Shown here one piece after another: positions 45,870-55,400 of a DNA stretch of 64,000 nt. The translations under genes were made by a program, and so were the position numbers. The notes beneath the pieces were generated by a model. It saw nothing but the letters and a program-made list of their open reading frames with translations, had not been told where the DNA came from and did no database searches. Origin of the DNA: Flavobacterium fluviatile (GTDB lineage: Bacteria; Bacteroidota; Bacteroidia; Flavobacteriales; Flavobacteriaceae); the NCBI RefSeq assembly GCF_010645065.1, contig NZ_JAADZW010000001.1:620001-684000 (forward strand), written 5' to 3'. Positions within the stretch are counted from its first letter, which is position 1. Each line of letters begins with the position of its first letter.

Positions 45870-46394
45870 TTATTTTAATTCTTCTAACAATAAAGACGAA
45901 ATTTCCATCTTTTCTTTTGATACGGAAATTCTTCCAGAACGTACGAACTGCATAATGCCATAAGGCTTAAACTTTGCATATAGTTCTTGTATCTCAGAAC
46001 GTCTTCCGGATTTAGAAATCACAAAGAAATCACGGGAAACAGTTACAATTGTTGCCTGACTTTCTTTGATTATATTCTGAATTTGTTTCTCATCAAACAA
46101 TAAGCTGGAAGCTATTTTAAACAATGCATTTTCAAGATAAATTGTTTCTTCATCTGTGTGATAAAATGCTTTTATAACCTCTATTTGTTTTTCGATTTGT
46201 CCGACAATATTTTTAACCCACTTTTCTGTAGTTTCAACTACAATGATAAACCTTGAAACATTTTCTATTTCTGATTCTGAAACGTTTAAACTTAAAATAT
46301 TGATGTGACGCTTTAAGAATATTCCTGATATCCTGTTAAGCAAACCCACATTATTTTCTGAATATACCGATATGGTAAATGTTTTTTCTTCCAT
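45870..46394 (-). CDS. ilvN: Acetolactate synthase small (regulatory) subunit
   Basis: A 174-residue ACT-domain protein (TISVYSENNVGLLNRISGIFLKR near the start) that confers valine feedback inhibition on IlvB. It has the C-terminal half typical of full-length small subunits. Lies 46 bases before ilvC and 89 bases after ilvB. Confidence 0.94.
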   Translation of the reverse strand: MEEKTFTISVYSENNVGLLNRISGIFLKRHINILSLNVSESEIENVSRFIIVVETTEKWVKNIVGQIEKQIEVIKAFYHTDEETIYLENALFKIASSLLFDEKQIQNIIKESQATIVTVSRDFFVISKSGRRSEIQELYAKFKPYGIMQFVRSGRISVSKEKMEISSLLLEELK

Positions 46395-46422
46395 GTTGTT
46401 TTTTAGTTTTATTTGTTTCAGG

Positions 46423-46480
46423 ATTCAAGTTTCAAATTCTGCAGAGAAAATGAAACTTGAAACTTAAAACTTGAAACTTT
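46423..46480. repeat. Short direct repeats of GAAACTTGAAAC in the ilvB-ilvN gap
   Basis: Several copies of (G)AAACTTGAAACTT occur in a row, with one GTTTCA-like inverted unit (CAAGTTTCAAATTC) beside them. Simple intergenic repeat. Confidence 0.55.
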
Positions 46481-46483
46481 TTC

Positions 46484-48172
46484 TTAGCTTAATCTAATTT
46501 CTGAAACACAAGCTCCTGTTGGAATCATTGGAAACACATTATTTTCTTTTTCTACCATAACTTCGAGGAAATACGAATCTTTAGAAGCCAGCATTTCTGC
46601 AACAGCTTCATCAAGTTCTTCTCTCTTTGTTACTTTTCTTGATTTGATGTAATACCCTTCTGCAATAGCGCAGAAATTTGGATTAATCATTACTGTAGAA
46701 GCATATCTGTAATCAAAAAACAATTCCTGCCACTGACGTACCATTCCAAGAAATTCATTATTCAATACAACAATTTTCACAGGAACTTTTGTCTGGTGAA
46801 TTGTACCTAACTCCTGAATATTCATCTGAAAACCTCCATCACCTATAATTGCAACAACTTCACGGTCAGGTCTGCCCATTTTTGCACCAATAGCTGCTGG
46901 TAAAGCAAACCCCATTGTTCCCAATCCACCAGAAGTAACGTTACTCTTAGTTGTATTAAATTTAGTATAACGGCAGGCAAACATTTGATGCTGACCAACA
47001 TCAGAAACCATTATTGCATCTCCTTTTGAATATTTATTAATCATTTCAATAGTTTCTCCCATTGAAATTCCTTTTCCATTTGTTGGAGCTAACTCTTCAT
47101 TAATAACGGCTTCACATTCAATTTTATATTTCTCCTTGAATTCATTATGCCATGAATCATGTGATTTTTTATCAATTAACGGAATCAAAGCTGTTAATGC
47201 TTCTTTCACATCAGCTAAAACTGCAATTTCAGTTTTTACGTTTTTATCTATTTCTGCCGGATCTATTTCAAAGTGAATTACTTTTGCCTGTTTAGCATAA
47301 GTAGCTAATTTTCCCGTAACACGGTCATCAAAACGCATTCCTAATGCAATTAAAACATCACATTCGTTAGTCAAAAGATTAGGACCATAATTACCATGCA
47401 TACCTACCATTCCTACATTCAAGCGGTGATCAGTGGGCAAAGCTGACAATCCCAAAATTGTCCACGCAGCAGGAATACCAGATTTTTCAATTAATCTTTT
47501 TAACTGTTCTTCTGCTTCACTTAATATAATACCCTGTCCAAAGACAATAAATGGTTTTTTTGCATTATTAATTAAATCTGCAGCTTCCTGTACTTTCTGA
47601 AGATTCAATACCGGTTTTGGATGATAACTTCTAATTCCGGTACATTTTTCATAACTAAATTCAAACTCATCAAACTGAGCATTTTTAGTAATATCAATCA
47701 AAACAGGTCCAGGACGACCAGAACGTGCAATATAAAATGCTTTAGCAATAATTTCCGGAATTTCGTGAGCTTCAGTAACCTGATAATTCCATTTGGTTAC
47801 CGGAGTTGAAATTCCGATAATATCTGTTTCCTGAAAAGCATCCGATCCAAGTAAATGTTTTCCAACCTGACCTGTAATACAAACCATAGGTGTAGAATCA
47901 ATTTGCGCATCTGCAATCCCGGTAACTAAATTTGTAGCACCTGGACCTGAAGTTGCAATAGCCACACCTACCTTGCCAGTAGCTCTTGCATATCCCTGGG
48001 CTGCATGAGCAGCACCCTGTTCGTGACGCACCAAAACATGGTGCAATTCATCCTGAAACTTATATAATTCGTCATAAACAGGCATTATGGCTCCTCCAGG
48101 ATATCCATAAACCAAGTCTACTCCTTCTGCTAATAAACATCTAATAACGGCTTCTGCCCCTGATATTTTCAT
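46484..48172 (-). CDS. ilvB: Acetolactate synthase large (catalytic) subunit
   Basis: A 562-residue ThDP enzyme that condenses pyruvate to acetolactate. YGYPGGAIMPVYDELY and the activating Glu in HEQGAAHAAQGYARATG are at the N-terminus; the ThDP/Mg motif GDGGFQMNIQEL with the later Asn is in the C-terminal domain. Full length. Follows ilvD by 67 bases. Confidence 0.97.
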   Translation of the reverse strand: MKISGAEAVIRCLLAEGVDLVYGYPGGAIMPVYDELYKFQDELHHVLVRHEQGAAHAAQGYARATGKVGVAIATSGPGATNLVTGIADAQIDSTPMVCITGQVGKHLLGSDAFQETDIIGISTPVTKWNYQVTEAHEIPEIIAKAFYIARSGRPGPVLIDITKNAQFDEFEFSYEKCTGIRSYHPKPVLNLQKVQEAADLINNAKKPFIVFGQGIILSEAEEQLKRLIEKSGIPAAWTILGLSALPTDHRLNVGMVGMHGNYGPNLLTNECDVLIALGMRFDDRVTGKLATYAKQAKVIHFEIDPAEIDKNVKTEIAVLADVKEALTALIPLIDKKSHDSWHNEFKEKYKIECEAVINEELAPTNGKGISMGETIEMINKYSKGDAIMVSDVGQHQMFACRYTKFNTTKSNVTSGGLGTMGFALPAAIGAKMGRPDREVVAIIGDGGFQMNIQELGTIHQTKVPVKIVVLNNEFLGMVRQWQELFFDYRYASTVMINPNFCAIAEGYYIKSRKVTKREELDEAVAEMLASKDSYFLEVMVEKENNVFPMIPTGACVSEIRLS

Positions 48173-48239
48173 TTTATCTTATATTTTTCGCAAATAAATC
48201 TTTTTTATTTAGACTTACAAGCTGGTTGTTTTTATTAAA

Positions 48240-49913
48240 TTATTTGTCGGTAACACATCCCTCAGAGGCACTGGAGACCGAACGCATATATTTAAGTAAA
48301 ACTCCTTGTTTAATTCCATTTTCAGGTTTCTTCCAGTTAGCTTTTCTTTCTGCTAATTCTTCATCAGAAACTTTCATATTTATGGTGTTATTCACAGCAT
48401 CTATTGTAATAACGTCTCCGTTTTCTATTAATGCGATCCCTCCTCCTTCATAAGCCTCCGGAGTTACGTGTCCTACTACGAAACCGTGCGAACCACCAGA
48501 GAAACGTCCATCCGTAATCAAAGCTACAGAACTTCCTAAACCGGCTCCCATAATAGCGGATGTTGGTTTTAGCATTTCAGACATACCCGGACCTCCTTTT
48601 GGACCACAGTAACGAATAATTACCACGTTTCCGGGCTTAACTTCACCGGCCTGAATTCCTCTGATTACATCTTTTTCGCCTTCAAAAACTACTGCTGTAC
48701 CTTCAAAAAACTCCCCTTCTTTACCACTAATTTTAGCCACACAACCTTCTGTCGCTATATTTCCGTATAAAATCTGAATATTTCCGGTAGCTTTTAACGC
48801 TTTTTCAACTTCAAAAACCACTTGCTGTCCATCATGTAAATCAGGAACCGAAGCTAAATTTTCAGCTAGTGTTTTTCCTGTTACAGTTAAACAATCACCG
48901 TGCAAGAAACCTTCTTTCAATAAATATTTCATTACTCCAGGAACGCCACCTACATTATGTAAGTCTTCCATTAAATATTTACCACTCGGCTTTAAGTCGG
49001 CTAACAATGGTGTTTTATCACTGATATCCTGAAAATCTTTTAATGTCAATTCGATACCTACAGAATGAGCCATTGCAATTAAGTGCATAACTGCATTAGT
49101 AGAACCTCCTAAAACAGCTACCATCGTAATTGCATTTTCAAATGCTTTACGGGTCATAATGTCTCTAGGTTTAATATCTTTTTCTAATAATATTCTGATT
49201 GCTTTACCAGCATCAACACATTCTTGTTTCTTTTCTGGGCTCAAAGCAGGATTAGAAGAACTGTATGGCAAACTCATTCCTAATGCTTCAATCGCTGATG
49301 ACATAGTATTAGCCGTATACATTCCACCACATGCACCTGCTCCCGGGCAAGCATTTTGAATCACCCCCTTAAAATCTTCTGGTGTAATCGTGTTCTTAAT
49401 TTTTTTACCTAAAGCTTCAAAAGCAGAAACGATATTCAAATCTTCACCTTTCCACTTTCCAGGATGAATTGATCCACCATAAACCATAATAGAAGGGCGA
49501 TTTACCCTACCCATAGCCATTAAAGCACCAGGCATATTTTTATCACAACCCGGAACAGCAATCATACCATCGTACCATTGTGCTCCCATAACAGTTTCAA
49601 TAGAATCGGCAATTACATCACGGGAAACCAAAGAAAAACGCATCCCATCATTACCGTTAGAAATACCATCACTTACACCAATAGTATTAAAAATCAAACC
49701 GACCAAATCAGCATCCCAGACCCCTTTCTTAATATCTTTAGCCAGGTCATTTAAGTGCATGTTACAAGGATTTCCATCATAACCCATACTCACAATTCCT
49801 ACCTGCGCTTTTTTAAGATCCTCTTCTGTCAAACCAATTCCATAGAACATTGCCTGTGAAGCTGGCTGAGTTTCATCTTGCGTGATTGTTTTGCTGTACT
49901 TGTTTAATTCCAT
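48240..49913 (-). CDS. ilvD: Dihydroxy-acid dehydratase
   Basis: A 557-residue iron-sulfur dehydratase that makes the 2-keto acids of valine and isoleucine synthesis. Cluster and metal ligands are seen in [28 protein letters not shown] and [12 protein letters not shown]. First ilv gene after the attenuator; its ATG is 29 bases after the T tract of the terminator. Confidence 0.97.
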   Translation of the reverse strand: MELNKYSKTITQDETQPASQAMFYGIGLTEEDLKKAQVGIVSMGYDGNPCNMHLNDLAKDIKKGVWDADLVGLIFNTIGVSDGISNGNDGMRFSLVSRDVIADSIETVMGAQWYDGMIAVPGCDKNMPGALMAMGRVNRPSIMVYGGSIHPGKWKGEDLNIVSAFEALGKKIKNTITPEDFKGVIQNACPGAGACGGMYTANTMSSAIEALGMSLPYSSSNPALSPEKKQECVDAGKAIRILLEKDIKPRDIMTRKAFENAITMVAVLGGSTNAVMHLIAMAHSVGIELTLKDFQDISDKTPLLADLKPSGKYLMEDLHNVGGVPGVMKYLLKEGFLHGDCLTVTGKTLAENLASVPDLHDGQQVVFEVEKALKATGNIQILYGNIATEGCVAKISGKEGEFFEGTAVVFEGEKDVIRGIQAGEVKPGNVVIIRYCGPKGGPGMSEMLKPTSAIMGAGLGSSVALITDGRFSGGSHGFVVGHVTPEAYEGGGIALIENGDVITIDAVNNTINMKVSDEELAERKANWKKPENGIKQGVLLKYMRSVSSASEGCVTDK

Positions 49914-49941
49914 TATCTATTTAATTTCTAATTTTATTCCT

Positions 49942-49971
49942 AAAAAAAACCTCCCAACTAAGTGGGAGGTT
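49942..49971 (-). terminator. Attenuator terminator before ilvD
   Basis: On the minus strand: AACCTCCCA, loop, TGGGAGGTT, then T8. It lies between the leader peptide stop and ilvD, so it would end transcription early unless the leader ribosome stalls. Confidence 0.88.
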
Positions 49972-49994
49972 ATAATATATTCTTTCAATTATAT

Positions 49995-50072
49995 TTATAC
50001 CATTCCCGATGCAGATGTGTTATACACATTGACAACAATGACAGAAGTAATAATAATTGAGATTTGCATCAT
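49995..50072 (-). CDS. Ile/Val-rich leader peptide of the ilv attenuator
   Basis: A 25-codon frame beginning ATG ATG at 50072. It contains five Ile and five Val codons, clustered as ATT ATT ATT ACT TCT GTC ATT GTT GTC in the middle, with no Leu. It ends 24 bases before the terminator hairpin. This is the layout of a classical transcription attenuator in which scarcity of charged tRNA-Ile or tRNA-Val stalls the ribosome and prevents the terminator. A TACTTTTG -7 element lies just upstream (50097-50090), so the ilv genes probably have their own start inside the leu-ilv cluster. Confidence 0.82.
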   Translation of the reverse strand: MMQISIIITSVIVVNVYNTSASGMV

Positions 50073-50089
50073 TTATTTTTTTGGTGCCA

Positions 50090-50097
50090 CAAAAGTA
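50090..50097 (-). promoter_or_regulatory. -7 element upstream of the ilv leader
   Basis: TACTTTTG on the minus strand fits TAnnTTTG and would start a transcript shortly before the leader peptide ATG (50072). Confidence 0.5.
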
Positions 50098-50179
50098 CAA
50101 AAACTAATAGGACTAAAAAAACAAAAACTCAACATTTTAAACACTTCTTGTTAATTATTGCATTATTTAACAAAAAAAA

Positions 50180-51298
50180 TTAAACAATCGTAGATTGTCC
50201 AAGATGAACGTTATCATTATTAAAATACAGCAAATCGTCTTTACTGAAAATAAAGTTTGAAACAAAATCTCCCACTTCATTTGTACCAAATTTTGAGTCT
50301 GCTTTTAAATCTACTGTTACAACTTTAAATTCTATTGCTTTTTCAATTGCTTTATAGATGATATTTGCTTCTTTTGCTAATCCAAAATGCTCTAACAGCA
50401 TTGCGGCTGATAAGATTGAAGCGATTGGATTTGCAATATTTTTTCCTTTTGCCTCTGGATAAGAACCGTGAATAGGTTCAAAAAGCGCATTTTTTTCTCC
50501 TAAAGAGGCTGAAGCCAATAAACCAATTGAACCGGTAATTACACTTGCCTCATCAGATAAAATATCTCCAAACAAATTTTCTGTCAAAATCACATCAAAC
50601 TGTTTTGGATTTAAAATCAGCTGCATTGCGGCATTATCCACAAATAAAAAGTCTAATGTCACATCTTTATACTCCTCCGCAACTTTTCGAACAACCTTTC
50701 TCCATAACCTTGAAGTTTCCAAAACATTTGCCTTGTCAACCATCGTTAACTTTTTACGTCGGTTTTGTGCCGATTTAAAAGCCAAATGTGTAATTCTGGT
50801 AATTTCCTCTTCTGAATATTCACATAAGTCAGATGCATGCGTTCCTTCTTCATTTAGCGTTTTTGCTCCAAAATAAGCACCTCCTGTTAATTCCCTGAAA
50901 ATAGTAAAATCAGCACCTTCAATAATTTCTCTTTTTAAGGGAGAAGATTCAATCAGTGCTTTATAGGGTTTAATTGGACGAATATTAGCAAACAAACCAA
51001 GCTCTTTACGAAGTTTTAACAATCCCTGTTCCGGACGAACTTTTGCATTTGGATTATTATCATATTTAGGATCACCAATTGCACCAAACAAAACCGCATC
51101 TGTATTCAGACACAGATTCAGGGTTTGTTCAGGAAGCGGTTTTCCTGTTTTATCAATAGCAATTGCCCCCATGAGAGCCTCTTCAAAAACAAATTCGTGA
51201 TTATACACTTCGCCAATTGCATATAATGCTTTTTTGGCTTGTGCAATTACTTCCGGTCCAATTCCGTCTCCTGGTAAAACTGCTATTTTCAAATTCAT
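50180..51298 (-). CDS. leuB: 3-isopropylmalate dehydrogenase
   Basis: A 372-residue NAD-dependent enzyme of leucine synthesis. ILPGDGIGPEVIAQAKKAL at the start, RELTGGAYFGAK, LFVDNAAMQLI and GDILSDEASVITGSIGLLASASLG are the family motifs; EPIHGSYPEAKGKNIANP gives the NAD specificity loop. Lies 43 bases after leuA. Confidence 0.96.
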   Translation of the reverse strand: MNLKIAVLPGDGIGPEVIAQAKKALYAIGEVYNHEFVFEEALMGAIAIDKTGKPLPEQTLNLCLNTDAVLFGAIGDPKYDNNPNAKVRPEQGLLKLRKELGLFANIRPIKPYKALIESSPLKREIIEGADFTIFRELTGGAYFGAKTLNEEGTHASDLCEYSEEEITRITHLAFKSAQNRRKKLTMVDKANVLETSRLWRKVVRKVAEEYKDVTLDFLFVDNAAMQLILNPKQFDVILTENLFGDILSDEASVITGSIGLLASASLGEKNALFEPIHGSYPEAKGKNIANPIASILSAAMLLEHFGLAKEANIIYKAIEKAIEFKVVTVDLKADSKFGTNEVGDFVSNFIFSKDDLLYFNNDNVHLGQSTIV

Positions 51299-51341
51299 AA
51301 TGCCTCGTCCGTTATGTATTTAAAACCTGATTGTTATTAAA

Positions 51342-52523
51342 TTAGCTTCTTATTAAATCACCCTGAATTTTAGAAGCTTCAATTATCTGATGAATATCTT
51401 CGTCTAAAACTTCTTTTTTAATATCAGCGAATTTCAAAAATTCAATATAAACGATATCTAATTGTGTTTTGGTCAATTCGTAACCTACCTTCTTAGCACG
51501 GTATGCCAAAGCAGCTCTTCCGCTTCTTGCAGTCAAAATGATAGACGATTCATTAACCCCAACATCAAGCGGATCCATGATTTCGTAAGTTGCTCTGTTT
51601 TTGATTACACCATCCTGGTGAATTCCGGAACTATGCGCAAATGCATTTGCCCCTACGATTGCCTTATTTGGCTGAACAATCATACCCATACTTTCAGAGA
51701 CCAAGCGACTCATTTCGTTTAATTCTTTTGTATTGATATTTGTATCTAAATTTAAGTATGGATGTTGCTTAAAAATCATCACTACCTCTTCTAGTGCTGT
51801 ATTTCCTGCTCTTTCACCAATACCATTAATAGTACATTCAATTTGTCTTGCTCCATTGATAGCTCCTGCGATTGAGTTTGCAGTTGCCATTCCTAAATCA
51901 TTATGACAGTGACACGAAAGAATTACGTTTTCTATACCTTTTACGTTTTCTTTTAAGTATTTTATTTTTGCACCATATTCTTCAGGCAGGCAGTATCCTG
52001 TTGTATCTGGAATATTCAATACTGTTGCTCCTGATTTTATTACCTCTTCACAAACTTTTGCTAAGAAAGCATTATCAGTTCTGCCTGCATCCTCTGCGTA
52101 AAACTCTACATCTTCTACATACGATTTTGCGTGCGCAACAGCATATTTTGCTCTGGCAATAATATCTTCTGGTGTAGTATTTAATTTATGGATTATATGA
52201 GATTCTGAAGTTCCGATTCCGGTGTGGATCCTAGGTCTTTTAGCATGCTTTAAGGCAGCTGCTGCAACATCAATATCGTTTTTTACAGCTCTTGTAAGCC
52301 CGCAGACAGTTGCATTTTCTACAATTTTACAAATCTCAGAGACCGATAAAAAATCGCCCGGACTTGACACAGGAAAACCTGCTTCGATGATATCAACTCC
52401 CATTTTGTCAAGTCTTTCTGCAATAACCAATTTTTGTTTGGTATCTAACTTACATCCTGGAACCTGTTCACCATCACGCAAAGTGGTGTCAAAAATTTGA
52501 ACTTTCTCTCTATTCATATTCAT
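51342..52523 (-). CDS. leuA: 2-isopropylmalate synthase, short form
   Basis: Condenses 2-ketoisovalerate with acetyl-CoA. The TIM-barrel motifs [28 protein letters not shown] and [14 protein letters not shown] are intact. At 393 residues the C-terminal LeuA regulatory domain of classical enzymes is missing, so leucine feedback control may be weak or absent. Homocitrate- or citramalate-type activity is an alternative, but leuB next to it supports leucine synthesis. First gene of the leu-ilv cluster; TATATTTG at 52559-52552 (minus) is its -7 element. Confidence 0.9.
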   Translation of the reverse strand: MNMNREKVQIFDTTLRDGEQVPGCKLDTKQKLVIAERLDKMGVDIIEAGFPVSSPGDFLSVSEICKIVENATVCGLTRAVKNDIDVAAAALKHAKRPRIHTGIGTSESHIIHKLNTTPEDIIARAKYAVAHAKSYVEDVEFYAEDAGRTDNAFLAKVCEEVIKSGATVLNIPDTTGYCLPEEYGAKIKYLKENVKGIENVILSCHCHNDLGMATANSIAGAINGARQIECTINGIGERAGNTALEEVVMIFKQHPYLNLDTNINTKELNEMSRLVSESMGMIVQPNKAIVGANAFAHSSGIHQDGVIKNRATYEIMDPLDVGVNESSIILTARSGRAALAYRAKKVGYELTKTQLDIVYIEFLKFADIKKEVLDEDIHQIIEASKIQGDLIRS

Positions 52524-52551
52524 TTATTTAATGTAATTTCACATCCTGAAA

Positions 52552-52559
52552 CAAATATA
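52552..52559 (-). promoter_or_regulatory. -7 element of the leuA promoter
   Basis: TATATTTG on the minus strand, 28 bases before the leuA start, matches TAnnTTTG. Confidence 0.5.
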
Positions 52560-52671
52560 TATTGTACTTCTTCAGTATGAAATTCATTTTAATGAAATTA
52601 TACTGTTCATAAAACAATTTATAATTAATTATTATATTAAAAATCAATAAGTTACATTATTATATTTTACA

Positions 52672-54216
52672 ATGGCTAACCATCAAAAAGATTTTTTATT
52701 TGTACTGATAAAATCACTTTCTAAGTCGGAAAAAAGACAATTTAAAATTTTTGCAAGTCGTCTGGAAACGAGTTCCAACACAAAATTCATTGAATTGTTT
52801 AATATTTTAGATAAGTCTGAAACTTATGATGAAAAACTTATTTTGAAAAGCGGAAGCATCAAGAAAGTTCAGTTATCCAATTTAAAATCATATCTGTACA
52901 AACAGATTCTAGTTAGTATCCGCCTGAATATCCCGAGCCAGAACATTCGCTATCAATTAAGGGAACAAATAGATTTTGCCGTTATCTTATACAACAAAGG
53001 CTTATACAAACAAAGCCTGAAAATTCTGGATAAAACCAAAATGATAGCCCTTGAAAATGATGAAAAATACATGGCTTATGAAATTGTTGAATTCGAAAAA
53101 CTAATCGAGTCGCAATATATTACCCGAAGTATTCAGGGACGCGCAGATGAATTGGTTATTCAGGCAAAGGAGTTGAATTACCGAAACACTATTTCGAGCA
53201 AGTTATCCAATTTATCGCTTCAGTTGTATGGAATCATGTTAAAAACAGGTTACGTAAAAAACGATGAGGAATACAAATATATTGATGACTATTTCAATAA
53301 ACACATCTCAAAATTAGATGAAAGCAAGTTTGGCTTTCGTGAAAAGTATTGGTTTTACAATGCCAATTTGTGGCGCAGTTTCCTTGTCCAGGATTTCCTT
53401 GCGAGTTACAAATTTGCCTATAAATGGGTTCGTTTGTTTTATGACAATCCGAATATGATTTACCAGAATCCGGTGTTTTTTCTAAAAGGAAACCATTACT
53501 TTTTAGAATCGCTTTATATGCTGAAACATAAGTCAAATTTCAAAAAATACCTGACACTTTTAGAAGAAACAATTCAGGATGCCCGATTTCCGGTTAATGA
53601 CAACATTGCGTCACTATCCTTTTTATATATATACAATAACAAGCTCAATTATCATATTCTTGAAGGTACTTTTGCCGAAAGCGAATATTTGATTCCGGAA
53701 ATTTTAGAAAAAATTAAAATTCACAGCGAACATCTTGACGAACATCATGAAATGTTGTTTTATTACAAAATTGCCTCTATCTATTTTGGAAATGAAAAAT
53801 ACAATGAGTCAATTTATTATCTGGACAAGATAATCAACAACAAAAACTTAACAATGCGTGAAGATTTAATGTGCTTTGCCAGACTCCTGTCATTGATTGC
53901 ACATTATGAGTTAGGAAAAGATTATTATCTGGAAAATCATCTTAAGAGTACATACAAATTCCTTTTGAAGATGAATGATTTGCATGAGGTTCAGAAAGAA
54001 ATCATTAAATTCATGAGAAACCTTAATAATTTTTATCCGGCCGATATTAAAAAAGAGTTTATTAAGATGCGCGAACGCTTTATCGAATTAGAAAAAAATA
54101 CCTATGAAAAAAGAGCTTTTCTGTATTTAGATATCATTTCATGGCTGGAAAGCAAAATTGAAAATCGAAAAATTGCCGATATCATTAAAGAGAAAGCCAA
54201 ACTCAACAGTCGTTAA
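52672..54216 (+). CDS. Helical-repeat (TPR-like) protein of unknown function
   Basis: A 514-residue cytoplasmic protein without signal peptide, divergent from leuA. Sequence is almost entirely helical with tandem aromatic/Leu patterns resembling TPR repeats (VILYNKGLYKQSLKILDKTKM near residue 105, IASIYFGNEKYNESIYYLDKI near 365). The N-terminal segment (DFLFVLIKSLSKSEKRQFKIF) is a distinctive feature of a Bacteroidota-specific family. No enzyme motifs seen. Probably a scaffold; function not known. Confidence 0.7.
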   Translation: MANHQKDFLFVLIKSLSKSEKRQFKIFASRLETSSNTKFIELFNILDKSETYDEKLILKSGSIKKVQLSNLKSYLYKQILVSIRLNIPSQNIRYQLREQIDFAVILYNKGLYKQSLKILDKTKMIALENDEKYMAYEIVEFEKLIESQYITRSIQGRADELVIQAKELNYRNTISSKLSNLSLQLYGIMLKTGYVKNDEEYKYIDDYFNKHISKLDESKFGFREKYWFYNANLWRSFLVQDFLASYKFAYKWVRLFYDNPNMIYQNPVFFLKGNHYFLESLYMLKHKSNFKKYLTLLEETIQDARFPVNDNIASLSFLYIYNNKLNYHILEGTFAESEYLIPEILEKIKIHSEHLDEHHEMLFYYKIASIYFGNEKYNESIYYLDKIINNKNLTMREDLMCFARLLSLIAHYELGKDYYLENHLKSTYKFLLKMNDLHEVQKEIIKFMRNLNNFYPADIKKEFIKMRERFIELEKNTYEKRAFLYLDIISWLESKIENRKIADIIKEKAKLNSR

Positions 54217-54359
54217 TTGAATGCATAACAATATATTAAAAATCTTAACTTAAGTCCAACAAAGTAATAACAAAACCTTAACAGCAAAAGAAAGATATAT
54301 GTCGGACATTTGTAATGTAATAAACTGGTTATTTATTATTTTGGTTTTGGTTAGTTAAA

Positions 54360-54397
54360 TGATGCCGGCGTCTTCGAGATGCCGGCATTCTTTTTTT
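54360..54397 (+). terminator. Strong GC-rich intrinsic terminator
   Basis: ATGCCGGC / GCCGGCAT arms around a 11-base loop, followed by T7. It lies about 145 bases after the TPR-like gene and may end that transcript or a short RNA. Confidence 0.85.
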
Positions 54398-54475
54398 GAT
54401 AAAATTTCCAAATAAAAAATCCAAATTCCAATTTTATATCAGGCTGAAATTTGGGTTTTGGAATTTAAATATTCA

Positions 54476-55276
54476 TTAATTCTTCAATCTTTCATGAAGC
54501 AATTTAAAATACGAAAAAGCCTTTAATAACCGGCTTCCGTGCCAGGAGAACATTTCGCCGTCTACAAAAACTGTTTTGGCGTGATGCGTAAATCTTCCAA
54601 TTTCAAAAGCATCTTCTTCTTTAAAAGGATAAGGCTCAGAAGAAAGGAAAACCAGATCAGGATCACCTTCCAAACGCATTTTTTTGATTTCAATTTCAGG
54701 GTAACGCCCTTTATCTTCGTAGATATTTTTAAAATGATTCAACTTTAATAATTCATTAATATAAGTCTCATTCCCGGCAACCATATATGGATTTTTCCAA
54801 ATAAAATAAGCAGCTTTTTTCATCTCAATATCCTGAACGTATTTTTTAAAATCGCTTAAAGCGAAAGTCAATTTGTCATTCCACTTTTGAGCTTCGGTTC
54901 TGCAATTAAAAAGTTGTCCAAAATCTGAAATCATTTGAAAATTATCTTCAACAGAAACAATATTCGTGACCCAAACCGGACAAATTTTACTTAACTGTTC
55001 TACAATTTCGGGAGTATTTTCTTCTTTATTGCAAATAATAACATCAGGCTGCAGTAATTTTATCTTTTCAAAATGAATCTTTTTTGTTCCGCCAACAATT
55101 TTCTTTGTTGATTTCAAATGATATGGATGCACACAAAACTTCGTAATTCCGATAATTTTATCTTCCAAACCTAAATCATATAACAATTCCGTTTGAGAAG
55201 GCACTAACGAAACAATACGTATCGGAGCTGTTTGAAAAGAGTGTAAAGTACCTAGTTGATCTGTTAATTGTTTCAT
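54476..55276 (-). CDS. Helical-backbone metal receptor protein (TroA/BtuF-like)
   Basis: A protein of about 266 residues of the periplasmic-binding-protein fold: RIVSLVPSQTELLYDLGLED, GITKFCVHP, GGTKKIHFEKIKLLQPDVII. ATG 55276 (MKQLTDQLG) is preferred because TDQLG is the conserved family start; an upstream ATG at 55306 adds ten residues. No signal peptide is present, so unlike true BtuF it seems cytoplasmic, as in the unfused flavobacterial family. Ligand unknown, possibly a cobalamin or iron complex. Confidence 0.8.
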   Translation of the reverse strand: MKQLTDQLGTLHSFQTAPIRIVSLVPSQTELLYDLGLEDKIIGITKFCVHPYHLKSTKKIVGGTKKIHFEKIKLLQPDVIICNKEENTPEIVEQLSKICPVWVTNIVSVEDNFQMISDFGQLFNCRTEAQKWNDKLTFALSDFKKYVQDIEMKKAAYFIWKNPYMVAGNETYINELLKLNHFKNIYEDKGRYPEIEIKKMRLEGDPDLVFLSSEPYPFKEEDAFEIGRFTHHAKTVFVDGEMFSWHGSRLLKAFSYFKLLHERLKN

Positions 55277-55303
55277 GTCTGATTTTGATTCAGGTTTTAA
55301 ATG

Positions 55304-55384
55304 CAAAGTTCGCTAAAATTTACGCTAAGAACACAAAGTTATCTTTGCGAACCCTGCGAAATCTCAGCGAACTTTGCGATTAAT
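55304..55384. repeat. Short GCGAA/TTTGCG-type intergenic repeat
   Basis: Repeats of the unit TTTGCGAA(C/A)(C/T) (AAAGTTCGC, TCTTTGCGAACCCTGCGAAATC, AGCGAACTTTGCG) fill the gap before the metal receptor gene. Similar units are commonly scattered in flavobacterial intergenic DNA. Confidence 0.5.
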
Positions 55385-55400
55385 CTATTTATAAAGTTGT

